The notes under the pieces: model-generated | Databases searched by the model: none | What the model was told of the DNA's origin: nothing | The model's input: only the letters and a program-made list of their open reading frames with translations | Assembly: GCA_963765375.1 (NCBI GenBank) | Contig: CAVXVZ010000005.1 | Coordinates: forward strand, 310,001-374,000 | Origin: Roseiarcus sp963765375 | GTDB taxonomy: Bacteria; Pseudomonadota; Alphaproteobacteria; Rhizobiales; Beijerinckiaceae | Length of the DNA: 64,000 nucleotides | Direction of reading: 5' to 3' | Translations under genes and position numbers: made by a program | Shown here: positions 24,628 through 32,819 of the stretch, one piece after another | Layout of the letters: each line of letters begins with the position of its first letter | Numbering within the stretch: the stretch's first letter is position 1

Positions 24628-25187
24628 TGATCGGCCCCTATCGGATCGTGGGCTACGTCATCGCCTCGGCCGACGGCCGGATCGCGGATGCAAGCGGACA
24701 CATGCCGGCGTCGCTCAAGCTCGACGCCGACGTGCGCTTCTTCGAGAACGGCCTCGACCACGTCGCCGCGGTGGTCCACGGCCGCCATTCGCACGAAGGC
24801 CATCCGAACTCGGCCGCCCGGCGAAGGCTCATCCTCACCCGCAGCGTTCCGGCGCTCGCGCCTGACCCCGTGAACCCCAAAGCCCGGCTCTGGAATCCGG
24901 CCGGCGCGTCGTTCGAGGAGGCCTTGGCGGCGCTGGGCCTGAGCTCGGGCACGGTCGCCATCATCGGCGGCCCGCTGGTCTACACCCAGTTTCTCAAGCG
25001 CGGTTACGACTGCTTCCACTTGAGCCGGGCGATGAACGTGCGCATCCCCGATGGCCTGCCGGTGTTCATTCGCGAGGCCTATGGCGGCGAGCCGGAGGCG
25101 GCGCTCGCCGCCGCCGGCCTCACGCCCAGCCATACCATGTGGCTCGACGACGAGGTGACGGTCACCGACTGGGAGCGGGCCGGATAG
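24627..25187 (+). CDS. Dihydrofolate reductase-like / RibD C-terminal domain protein
   Basis: 186 residues, translationally coupled to folE. The start RIVGYVIASADGRIADASG is the N-terminal strand and substrate loop of the RibD-C/DHFR superfamily. The region near residue 110 (GTVAIIGGPLVYTQFLKRGY) is the NADPH-binding GGxxxY segment. The central RRRLILTRSVPALA is also typical. It probably reduces a pterin or folate. With folE directly upstream, a dihydrofolate or dihydropterin reductase role is attractive, but RibD-C homologues also act on riboflavin precursors, so the substrate is an inference. The gene ends 22 bases from the convergent protease gene. Confidence 0.75.
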   Translation: MIGPYRIVGYVIASADGRIADASGHMPASLKLDADVRFFENGLDHVAAVVHGRHSHEGHPNSAARRRLILTRSVPALAPDPVNPKARLWNPAGASFEEALAALGLSSGTVAIIGGPLVYTQFLKRGYDCFHLSRAMNVRIPDGLPVFIREAYGGEPEAALAAAGLTPSHTMWLDDEVTVTDWERAG

Positions 25188-25208
25188 CCCAAGGCTCCGA
25201 CGCCCTCA

Positions 25209-26723
25209 TCAGCGACATTCTACCGAAACACTCATCCTTTTGGCCTGGTCCGCAATGTCGGGACCTTTCATCACCTGGGCCGCCTCGCCCGTTTGGTATT
25301 TGATGTTGTTGTCCTGAAGGAAATTTGCCGCGACCGAAGCCTTGATTGCGAAATTCACGTTCTCAGGGATATCGCCGACGTTCCTTAGCTCGCTAAGAAA
25401 ATTCAGTTTGGACGAAACAATTCCGACAACATTACCGCTTTCGTCGAGCAGGGGCCCACCCGAGTTGCCGGGCTGGACCGGAGCCGAAATCTGGAAAAAT
25501 CGACTGTCGTCGCCGAGGCCGGCCAGAGCAGTGATGTTTCCGGTCGTAAAATTTCCACTAGTTGCGAGGACATTCGCCAGTGGATAGCCAAACGCCTCGA
25601 CGTTCTCGCCTAATCTAACGTCCGATCGGAGTGCGCCCACATACTGAGGCTGGGCGTCGACTTTCAAAAGCGCCAAGTCATTGGCTGGGTCCTTTGCGAT
25701 CAGTTGACCAGTCGCAAAGTTTCCTTGGCCAAGTCCGACGCGTATTTCCAAGCAGTCCCTAACGACGTGCGCATTCCTGAGCACATGCCCCTCAGTCGTT
25801 ATGAATATGCCGGTGCCTGATTTCGGCAAGTGAGGTTCTGCCTCCTTGGGTTCGGGGTTGGGAGACGGTTGCGGTTCGGGGTTTTGGCTTGGAGCCCTGG
25901 CGATATTCGCAACAGCGGGCATAACGCTAAACGGATCCGTAAACGGAGCGCCCGACATCGATGACCAAAGTGATCCCGAAACTAACGTCGCGATTCGTTC
26001 CACATGCAGATCCGTTGCGCTGTGGTTCCAATAAAGACTGAATCCAATCCCGCCTTGTCCTATCCGGTGGTAACGCGCGTAACCATCAGTAATTACGTCT
26101 GAAAACGAAACCGCAAAAAAATCGTCGCGATATAATTTAGAATATAGAATTTGCGATCCATTGCGCATCAAAGAACTGATCAGCAAATCAAACGAACTCC
26201 GAAGCGAAAATTGAGGAAAGTAGTCAAAGGTCAGGACAATCCCGTAGGTTGTATTAGCGAATTTCAACCCGGTTGGAGTCGATTCCGTAGAGAGGGGTAT
26301 TCCAACTGGAACCCATATTAAAGTTCCCGTCGCTGGGTGCCGGACGGTGCGAAAGCCCCAGCGATCCAGAAACAACCCACCTAATTCCGCTAATTTTTGC
26401 TGTTCCTCGCGACGCAACACCCCGTACGGAGTAAAGCCATTGTCGGCTTCAAATCGACCGATCGCATTGAAAAGGCGTGTGCTGAAGTCTGCGTTGGGGA
26501 CCGCCGGCCAATAGCCAGCCGCAGTGAGGAGCACCTGAAACCTCACTCGGTCCTCCAATGTTAGCTGCATGAAAGCTTTGTTAGCTTCCTCGTATCCTGC
26601 CGCCACGTCCTGAGCTTGCGATCCGCCGACTAACAGTGGGAGAGTTAGAAGAATCGCGCAGGATATTACTTTGAGCAAATTCGTTATCCGCTGAGTGTGC
26701 ACCGTAACGAATTTGCGAGACAT
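25209..26723 (-). CDS. Secreted trypsin-like serine protease with peptidoglycan-binding-like domain
   Basis: 504 residues. A signal peptide at 1-37 (hydrophobic ILLTLPLLVGG, then SQAQ as cleavage site) sends it to the periplasm or outside. Residues 55-115 resemble a peptidoglycan-binding helical repeat (LFNAIGRFEADNGFTPYGVL). A variable middle follows, then a Pro/Glu-rich linker (PEPQPSPNPEPKEAEP) near 285. The protease domain covers about 300-480, with the catalytic His in VLRNAHVVRDC, Asp in DPANDLALLKV and Ser in PVQPGNSGGPLLDESGNVVG. It resembles HtrA-type trypsin_2 domains but has no PDZ. The DNA is visibly less GC-rich than its neighbours, hinting at transfer. The substrate is unknown. 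Confidence 0.8.
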   Translation of the reverse strand: MSRKFVTVHTQRITNLLKVISCAILLTLPLLVGGSQAQDVAAGYEEANKAFMQLTLEDRVRFQVLLTAAGYWPAVPNADFSTRLFNAIGRFEADNGFTPYGVLRREEQQKLAELGGLFLDRWGFRTVRHPATGTLIWVPVGIPLSTESTPTGLKFANTTYGIVLTFDYFPQFSLRSSFDLLISSLMRNGSQILYSKLYRDDFFAVSFSDVITDGYARYHRIGQGGIGFSLYWNHSATDLHVERIATLVSGSLWSSMSGAPFTDPFSVMPAVANIARAPSQNPEPQPSPNPEPKEAEPHLPKSGTGIFITTEGHVLRNAHVVRDCLEIRVGLGQGNFATGQLIAKDPANDLALLKVDAQPQYVGALRSDVRLGENVEAFGYPLANVLATSGNFTTGNITALAGLGDDSRFFQISAPVQPGNSGGPLLDESGNVVGIVSSKLNFLSELRNVGDIPENVNFAIKASVAANFLQDNNIKYQTGEAAQVMKGPDIADQAKRMSVSVECR

Positions 26724-26914
26724 TTTCGTACGCCTGCTAATTGACCGAGTGCAAATGGCAGAGTGGAACGCCGCTTTGATCCGAACTAATCGGGCTCGGA
26801 GTTCTGTTGCTGCAATTTACCCCGAAAAATTCAGATCATTCAATTAAACTCCAAAGTCGTTGGCGATCAAGATGCTGCGGTACCAAAGTCTGAGGGATTC
26901 AAGACGAGCCGATG

Positions 26915-28168
26915 TCACCCAAACCGCTCCGCCCGGAACGGCGCGGGGTCGGCGAACGGCGTCTCGCCGCTCATGAGGTCCGCCAGCAGCCGCCCGGTGA
27001 CCGGGCCTAGGGTCAAGCCCAGGTGGTGATGACCGAAGTCGAGCCACAGGCCGGGTTTGCCCGGAAACGGCCCGATGACCGGGCGCATGTCCGGCAGGCA
27101 GGGGCGCCGTCCCATCCACGGCGCAGCGTCCCTGCGCGGCCCAATCGGAAACAATTCCCGCGCGAAGGGCTCGACCCGATCGAGCTGGGCGGACGACGGC
27201 GGATCGTCGGGCCTTGCGAATTCCGCGCCCGTCGTCAGCCTCAACCCCCGCGCCATCGGGGTGACGAGATAGCCCCGCTCGAGATCGAGCACCGGGCGGG
27301 TGAGGCCCGCGTCGCCCTTCGCCTCGTAATGCATGTGATAGCCGCGCTTGACGAAGAACGGCAGACGAAGGCCGAACGAGCGGACGAGCTCGTTGGACCA
27401 CGGCCCGAGCGCGATCACCACGTCGGGCGCGGCGAGCCGGCCGGACGCGGTCTTGACCATCCACCCGCCGCTCGCGGGCTCGAGCGTGCGCGCGTCGCCC
27501 GTCTCCATCCGCCCGCCGCGTTTCACGAACAGCGCGGCGTAGCTCTGCGCCAGCGCCTCGGGATCGGGGGTCGAAAGCGGATCGGCATAATGCGCGCCGC
27601 CGATCGCCCTTTCGCTCAAATACGGCTCGAGCGCGATCAGGGCGGCCCGGTCGAGAAACGTCGGCTTGATGCCGTAAGGCCTGAGCTCCTCGGCCTCCTT
27701 GTTCGCAAGATCCTGCCCGCGGGCGCTGCGAAACGCCTTGATCCAGCCGCCGCGGCGCAGCAGGGCCTCGGCCCCCGCCTCGCGCGCGAACTCGAGGTGC
27801 TCGGCGCTGGCGCGGGCGAGAAGCGGGGCCATGGCGCGGGCGGTCGCGTTCTTTCCCGCCGCCGTCGAAGCCGCGTAATAGCGCCAGATCGAAGGCGCGA
27901 TATGAGGCAGCGCGCGATAGCGGATATGGGCGCGCGGATCGAGATTGAGCGCCCCGCGCGCGATCTCTTTTGGCGCGCGCGGAAACACGTAGGGCATCAC
28001 CGCCTCGGTCTGGACGATCCCGGCGTTGCCGAAGCTCGTCTCGCCCGCCGCCATGCCATGGCGGTCGATGAGCGCCACCCGCCGGCTGCGCGCCTGGAGC
28101 GCGAGCGCGGCCGACACGCCGACAAATCCGGCGCCGACCACGATCGCGTCAACGGTCTCAGCGGGCAT
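26915..28168 (-). CDS. D-amino-acid dehydrogenase-like FAD oxidoreductase (DadA family)
   Basis: 417 residues. The N-terminal FAD motif AIVVGAGFVGVSAALALQAR and the DadA-type block GETSFGNAGIVQTEAVMPYV are present. The C-terminal catalytic region (GRRPCLPDMRPVIGPFPGKP, then LWLDFGHHHLGLTLGPVTGR) is the usual GHxHxG FAD contact. It should oxidatively deaminate a D-amino acid (or a related imino acid) and pass electrons to the respiratory chain at the inner membrane. It is divergent from purB, 109 bases away, and no alanine racemase partner is adjacent, so the substrate is uncertain. The 190 bases downstream hold nothing recognised. Confidence 0.85.
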   Translation of the reverse strand: MPAETVDAIVVGAGFVGVSAALALQARSRRVALIDRHGMAAGETSFGNAGIVQTEAVMPYVFPRAPKEIARGALNLDPRAHIRYRALPHIAPSIWRYYAASTAAGKNATARAMAPLLARASAEHLEFAREAGAEALLRRGGWIKAFRSARGQDLANKEAEELRPYGIKPTFLDRAALIALEPYLSERAIGGAHYADPLSTPDPEALAQSYAALFVKRGGRMETGDARTLEPASGGWMVKTASGRLAAPDVVIALGPWSNELVRSFGLRLPFFVKRGYHMHYEAKGDAGLTRPVLDLERGYLVTPMARGLRLTTGAEFARPDDPPSSAQLDRVEPFARELFPIGPRRDAAPWMGRRPCLPDMRPVIGPFPGKPGLWLDFGHHHLGLTLGPVTGRLLADLMSGETPFADPAPFRAERFG

Positions 28169-28277
28169 GAAGCGGGTCTCACCTTATTGGGGCTGGGCTC
28201 GATCAGGCGTCTCGATTCTCGACCGCCGTTCCTATAGACCCCGGCCGGAAGGAACAAACAGAAAGCGCCTGAGCCCG

Positions 28278-29582
28278 ATGATCCCGCGCTACTCCCGTCC
28301 CGAGATGACCGCGATCTGGTCGGCCGAGACGCGCTTTCGCATCTGGTTCGAGATCGAGGCCCTGGCCGCCGAGGCGATGGCCGGCATCGGCCTCATCCCG
28401 AAAAAGGCCGCCAAGTCGATCCGCGAGAAGGGCGACAAGGCCCAATTCGATGTCGCCCGCATCGACGAGATCGAAAAGACGACCAGGCACGACGTCATCG
28501 CCTTCCTCACCCATCTCGCCGAATTCATCGGGCCGGACGCGCGCTTCGTCCATTTGGGGCTCACCAGTTCCGACGTGCTCGACACCTGCCTAGCGGTGCA
28601 GTTCAGGCGCGCGAGCGACATCCTGATCGCCGACGTCGACGCGCTGCTCACGGCGCTCAGGCGCCGCGCCTTCGAGCATAAGCTCACCCCGACCATCGGC
28701 CGCTCGCATGGCGTTCACGCCGAGCCGACCACCTTCGGCCTCAAGCTCGCTTACGCTTATGCCGAGTTTCAGCGCGCTCGCGCCCGGCTCATCGCGGCGC
28801 GCGAGGAGATTTCGACCGCCGCGATCTCCGGCGCCGTCGGCACGTTCGCCAACATCGATCCGAGGGTCGAGGCTCATGTCGCGGCGAAGCTCGGCTTGAG
28901 GCCTGAGCCGATCTCGACCCAGGTGATCCCGCGCGACCGCCACGCGGCCTTCTTCGCCACGCTCGCCGTCGTCGCTTCGTCGGTCGAGCGGCTGGCGACC
29001 GAGATCCGCCATTTGAGCCGCACCGAAGTGATGGAAGCCGAGGAGTTCTTCTCCGAGGGCCAGAAGGGCTCCTCCGCCATGCCCCACAAGCGCAACCCCG
29101 TCCTGGCCGAGAACCTGACCGGCCTCGCCCGGATGGTGCGCTCGGCGGTCATCCCGGCGCTTGAGGACGTGGCGCTGTGGCACGAGCGCGACATCTCCCA
29201 TTCCTCGGTCGAGCGGATGATCGCCCCCGACGCGACGATCACGCTCGATTTCGCCCTCGCGCGGCTCACGGGGCTGATCGACAAGCTCATCGTCTATCCC
29301 GAAAACATGCTGAGGAACCTTGACCGCCTCGGCGGCCTCATCCATTCGCAGCGGGTGCTGCTGGCGCTGACGCAAGCGGGCGTCTCGCGCGAGGACGCCT
29401 ATGCCTTCGTCCAGCGCAACGCGATGCGCGCCTGGCGCGGCGAGGGCGAGTTCCACGCGCTGCTCAAGGCGGACAAGGACGTCGCCAGGGCGCTGGGTGC
29501 AAAGGAACTCGAGGCTCTATTCGACCTCGGCTACCACCTGAAGCAAGTCGACGCGATCTTCGCCCGGGTGTTCGGGGAATAA
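28278..29582 (+). CDS. purB: Adenylosuccinate lyase
   Basis: 434 residues from the ATG at 28278. The enzyme catalyses two beta-eliminations of purine synthesis. It begins with PRYSRPEMTAIWSAETRF. The fumarase/aspartase-superfamily signature GSSAMPHKRNPVLAENLTG is near residue 265, and THLAEFIGPDARFVHLGLTS carries the first conserved region. SHGVHAEPTTFGLK contains the catalytic His. The last 105 codons are duplicated almost exactly at 30891-31203. That duplication makes the 3' end a recombination substrate, but this copy is complete. Confidence 0.96.
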   Translation: MIPRYSRPEMTAIWSAETRFRIWFEIEALAAEAMAGIGLIPKKAAKSIREKGDKAQFDVARIDEIEKTTRHDVIAFLTHLAEFIGPDARFVHLGLTSSDVLDTCLAVQFRRASDILIADVDALLTALRRRAFEHKLTPTIGRSHGVHAEPTTFGLKLAYAYAEFQRARARLIAAREEISTAAISGAVGTFANIDPRVEAHVAAKLGLRPEPISTQVIPRDRHAAFFATLAVVASSVERLATEIRHLSRTEVMEAEEFFSEGQKGSSAMPHKRNPVLAENLTGLARMVRSAVIPALEDVALWHERDISHSSVERMIAPDATITLDFALARLTGLIDKLIVYPENMLRNLDRLGGLIHSQRVLLALTQAGVSREDAYAFVQRNAMRAWRGEGEFHALLKADKDVARALGAKELEALFDLGYHLKQVDAIFARVFGE

Positions 29583-30025
29583 GGCGAAACGCGTTGTCCC
29601 CGTCGCAGCGTGTCGCACCCGGCAGACCTCAGGTCTGACCGGGACTCCGGCAGTGAATCGCGCCGGCGAAGTCGATCCTGGAACTTGGGTCGCCAGCTGC
29701 AGACGAGGAACGCAACGACACCGGGGGCCCGGGCGGGCGAAGCTGCAATGCACGCGTTTGGTTGCGCGATCCAAGTTAATGAAATTATGGATGAATGCAT
29801 GCCCAAGCCAATACCCGCTAGCCAATACTCAGTCCTCTACTTACAACCAATTGTTGAAAAAAAAGACGGTTTTTTCGCCTAAATCGCTATTTACGCTGGG
29901 ACACGGAACTTGTACTATCCTCCAGCGGAGGGCGCGTCCGCATTTTGGGGTGCGGCTTGCAGGCGGGAAGGCGTCGTCAGACATCCTAACTCCGAAACAG
30001 GCCGATTTTAGTGGGGAGAGCGGGC
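29583..30025. other. Gene-free stretch between purB and a PEP-CTERM gene
   Basis: There is no supported gene. It contains CAGGTCTGACCG at 29630-29641, which recurs after the duplicated purB end at about 31263. An A8 run followed by GACGG and T6 (29857-29876) could form an A/T stem. The 30 bases before the next ATG carry a purine-rich GGGGAGAG that can serve as a ribosome site. A promoter for the PEP-CTERM gene presumably lies here. Confidence 0.4.
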
Positions 30026-30760
30026 ATGCGTTTCATATCTCGGATTATCTGCTGGCGAGCGCTTTCGATTGCTTTGCTGGGTCTGTTTGTCGTTGGCGCT
30101 TCATCCCAGTCAAGCGCTCAGCCGTTCAACGAGCCACCACCGGCCGGCGCGATTTTGGATCTGAACGGCCAGCCGATTACCAACGACCAGCAGTCGTACT
30201 CCGTTGAATTCGTGGCCTCCGTGGCCGACACGGCGATCACTTTCGCGTTCCGGCAGGACCCTGCCTACTTAAGCTTTTCCAATGCGTCGCTGGTTGATCT
30301 GACGAACCCGAGCGGGAATCTGCTGCTTAATGGCGACTTCGCTCTGGGCACGCTTGGCACCTCCGATGTGACCGACTGGACCTATGCCAATGTGTACGGC
30401 GCGGCGGCAAGTGGTGTGCTTGAGGCTGGATGCGGGGTCGGCGGCAGCAATTGCTGGTACGACGGAGCGGTCCAAGCCTACGACGCCATAAGTCAGACTG
30501 TCGCGACGAACATCGGTGATACTTACGAGATCAGCTTCAACCTGAACGGCGGCGGCAGTCAGGACGGAGTTTATTCGCGGCTCAGCACCAATGGAGACAC
30601 GACAGACCCCGGAGGGAACGGCATCGATGTTCTCGCTTACGCGCAGGCCGGACTTCCTCCTCCCGGGACTGTCCCCGAGCCTTCGACCTGGGCGATGATG
30701 CTCGTCGGCTTCGCCGGCCTCTGCTTCGTCGGCTATCGCCGCGCGAGACCCGCCGTCTAG
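30026..30760 (+). CDS. PEPxxWA-CTERM sorting-domain secreted protein
   Basis: 244 residues from the ATG at 30026 with GGGGAGAG 6-13 bases upstream. A signal peptide (ISRIICWRALSIALLGLFVV, then GASSQSSAQ) is followed by an acidic beta-rich ectodomain resembling choice-of-anchor modules (NLLLNGDFALGTLGTSDVTD, then DTYEISFNLNGGG). The C-terminus VPEPSTWAMMLVGFAGLCFV and GYRRAR is a PEPxxWA-CTERM signal: motif, membrane helix and basic tail. Such proteins are processed by exosortase-type enzymes and displayed at the envelope or in exopolysaccharide. No exosortase gene is in this window. The last 26 codons are nearly identical to the end of the second PEP-CTERM gene. Confidence 0.88.
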   Translation: MRFISRIICWRALSIALLGLFVVGASSQSSAQPFNEPPPAGAILDLNGQPITNDQQSYSVEFVASVADTAITFAFRQDPAYLSFSNASLVDLTNPSGNLLLNGDFALGTLGTSDVTDWTYANVYGAAASGVLEAGCGVGGSNCWYDGAVQAYDAISQTVATNIGDTYEISFNLNGGGSQDGVYSRLSTNGDTTDPGGNGIDVLAYAQAGLPPPGTVPEPSTWAMMLVGFAGLCFVGYRRARPAV

Positions 30761-30887
30761 GCGGCCTGACCGAAGACGCAGGACGACCTCAGGCCGCGCT
30801 CGAGCCGAGCGCGGCCTAGCCCTTCCCATATGTCATTCCCGGCGGACCCAAGTTCTGACTGCCGATCCAGCAATCCATACCGGTCGT

Positions 30888-31236
30888 GATGCGGCGCGCG
30901 CGGCTCACGGGCCTCATCGACAAGCTCATCGCCTATCCCGAAAACATGCTGAGGAGCCTCGGCGGTCTCATCCATTCGCAGCGGGTGCTGCTGGCGCTGA
31001 CGCAAGCGGGCGTCTCGCGCGAGGACGCCTATGCCTTCGTCCAGCGCAACGCGATGCGCGCCTGGCGCGGCGAGGGCGAGTTCCACGCGCTGCTCAAGGC
31101 CGACAAGGACGTCGCCAGGGCGCTGGGTGCAAAGGAACTCGAGGCTCTATTCGACCTCGGCCATCACCTGAAGCAAGTCGACGCGATCTTCGCCCGGGTG
31201 TTGGCGAATAGGCGCGGAGAGCCTTTCCTTTCGTAA
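30888..31236 (+). pseudogene. Duplicated 3' end of purB
   Basis: The region repeats purB from RLTGLIDKLI to IFARV. Against 29262-29575 it has a 9-bp in-frame deletion (NLDRL reduced to SL-type residues) and a handful of substitutions, then diverges to LANRRGEPFLS and a stop. It encodes only the last quarter of adenylosuccinate lyase. It lacks the catalytic His and the PHKRN signature, so it cannot be active. The near identity indicates a recent duplication or ongoing gene conversion with purB, 1.64 kb upstream. A start at 30888 is only nominal. Confidence 0.92.
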
Positions 31237-31678
31237 AATAGGATTTTACTGTGGGGCCTTGGGGCGAGGCGACAGGTCTGACCGCGAATTGAGCAATGCA
31301 CAGCGACGGCGCTCGGCCGCCGCGCGACGAAAAGAAATGATGGGCGCCCACACCGCCGCCGCATCAGCTTCGTCTTTCGCCATCGCCAATACACGCACCG
31401 AGTTGTGCTGTCGAAAACTATGAAATACTTGACGAAAGCCAGCTGCGTCAGGGTCATCGAGCTCAACCAGCAACCTCACGCAAGTATGTTGTCAGGAATA
31501 CCTTTTTTCTATTTACATTGGCGGTTGCGTACTGTACATTGCGAATCGGCGATTGGGTCGTCGGCGCCAAGCGGTCCCGGATAGGCGAGCATCCGGGTCC
31601 GCAGCATTGGTTTCCATCGATGCAACTGCGAATTCCGGGGGGATGCAACTGCGAATTCCGGGGGAATGCGCATGCTCG
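31237..31678. other. Gene-poor stretch with a 23-bp tandem duplication
   Basis: No gene was recognised in either direction. A short open minus-strand frame at 31246-31479 has no family features. At 31620-31665 the unit beginning ATGCAACTGCGAATTCCGGG occurs twice in tandem (23 bases each, last base differing). The duplication lies just before the truncated regulator start at 31679. Confidence 0.4.
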
Positions 31679-31905
31679 ATGACGACTGGCGAGCGCGACA
31701 GGCTCGTCGGCCTCATCTACGACGGCGTCACGAATGACGCCGCCTGGAGCCTTGCGCTGGCTCAAGTTGGCCGCTTCATTGGCGCCGTCGGCGTCGGCGT
31801 CGGCGTGCGGGACAAGAAGACGCTTGAGTTCCGCAGTTTCGGCGCGGTCGGCATCAGCCCTCACCTCAACCAGGCCTACCAACGCCTGGCTTCGGATAAG
31901 CGGAC
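31679..31905 (+). pseudogene. N-terminal remnant of a LuxR-type regulator
   Basis: From the ATG at 31679 the frame reads TTGERDRLVGLIYDGVTNDA, then AWSLALAQVGRFIGAVGVGV and LEFRSFGAVGISPHLNQAYQ. This matches the sensor N-terminus of a group of alphaproteobacterial HTH LuxR-family proteins. After LASDKR the homology ends abruptly and the DNA continues in a different frame as a PEP-CTERM gene. The DNA-binding domain is absent. The junction lies near 31903-31908. Recognition rests on recalled relatives, so the family name is moderately certain and the truncation is clear. Confidence 0.55.
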
Positions 31906-32460
31906 GTACTCGAGGTCACGGAAACAATCACCAATACCTCCGGCGGCACGCTCACCGGCGTGGTGTTCCAGCGCGATATTGACTGGGACGTAACGCCGAC
32001 CGAGTTCGCCGAGAATTCGTTCGGGGGCGCGATCACCGGCAACGTCAACGATTCGAGCTTCTATGGGTTCGAGAATCCGGACCCCTCGGTTCCCTACGGG
32101 AGTTCGTGCGCCGCCGGATGCAACAATACCGGCGATCTCGGCGGCGGCATCAATGTGTCGCTCGGCACTCTCGCCGCTGGCGCTTCGGACACGATCACTT
32201 TTCTCTACGGCATCAGCGAAGCCGGCGAGAGCGTCAATGGCTTGATCGGCGAAGTGAATGCCGACGGCGCCTATTACTGGGTCGCGACCCAGAGTTCAGA
32301 AAGCGGCGCGTATCCTGATTTGGGCGCGAACTCGGCCATTATCGCTGTTTCGACGTCAGTGATTCCGGAGCCTTCGACCTGGGCGATGATGCTCGTCGGC
32401 TTCGCCGGCCTCTGCTTCGTCGGCTATCGCCGCGCCAGACCCGCCGTGTGGGCGGCCTGA
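31906..32460 (+). pseudogene. PEPxxWA-CTERM protein lacking its N-terminus
   Basis: An open frame from about 31906 to the TGA at 32460 encodes LEVTETITNTSGGTLTGVVF, a DUF11-like/choice-of-anchor strand pattern. An acidic beta-rich stretch (DVTPTEFAENSFGGAITGNV) and VIPEPSTWAMMLVGFAGLCF plus GYRRARPAV follow. No signal peptide precedes it, because the upstream DNA is the fused LuxR-type remnant in another frame. A GTG at 31960 could initiate a 166-residue cytosolic product that could not be exported. The 3' 80 bases match the first PEP-CTERM gene almost perfectly, indicating duplication or gene conversion. A strong terminator follows. Confidence 0.75.
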
Positions 32461-32819
32461 GCGAATGGCTCAAGCGATCGGCAAAAAAGGCCGCCTCCGG
32501 GCGGCCTTTTCTTTGCGCCAAAGCTGCAGGCCGAGTTGGGGGGAAGGCGGCCGAAAAAGAAAAGTCGACAATTGTTTGCGGTAATCAGAACGCCGAGCTA
32601 TCCTGCCCCTTGTCAGAGCCGGACATGGAGGCGGTCGGAGCGCGCCCGGTCGAAACAGGGGATTCGGTCCCCAATTGCTCATAGCCTATTGAAAAGTAAG
32701 GAAAAGGCCATTTTGATTTGCCCGGCTTTGATTTCGTTGCGGCCCGATTTTGATTTTGTTGCGGTGGCCTTGGATTTTGTTGCGTTCGGCTTGGAATTCG
32801 TTGCGCCGGGCCTCGCCGG
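32461..32819. repeat. Gene-free stretch with a degenerate GATTTTGTTGCG tandem repeat
   Basis: Apart from the terminator, the notable content is at 32722-32812. Four imperfect units of about 21-24 bases are built on GATTTCGTTGCG / GATTTTGTTGCG / GATTTTGTTGCG / GAATTCGTTGCG, separated by GC-rich spacers. They abut the stop of the thioesterase gene on the opposite strand. A frame read across them gives a repetitive Asp-Phe-Val-Ala pattern, but there is no sign of selection for protein. Confidence 0.55.
32489..32514 (+). terminator. Rho-independent terminator
   Basis: GGCCGCC (32489-32495), loop TCCG, GGCGGCC (32500-32506), then TTTTCTTT, with AAAAAA before the stem. It sits 28 bases past the truncated PEP-CTERM gene. 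The stem and T-run closely resemble the terminator at 48135-48160. Confidence 0.85.

Noticed and set aside
29857..29876. A8...T6 hairpin as a terminator after purB
   Set aside because: The stem would be A-T only with a 5-base loop and lies 270 bases beyond the stop, so it is too weak to call.
29250..31203. purB 3' end as an attachment site of an integrated island
   Set aside because: Duplicated ends flank PEP-CTERM DNA, but there is no integrase and the repeat (over 300 bp) is far longer than an att core. Tandem duplication is simpler.
31246..31479. Minus-strand 77-codon frame as a gene
   Set aside because: No family features, no ribosome site, and located in a decayed region between two truncated genes.
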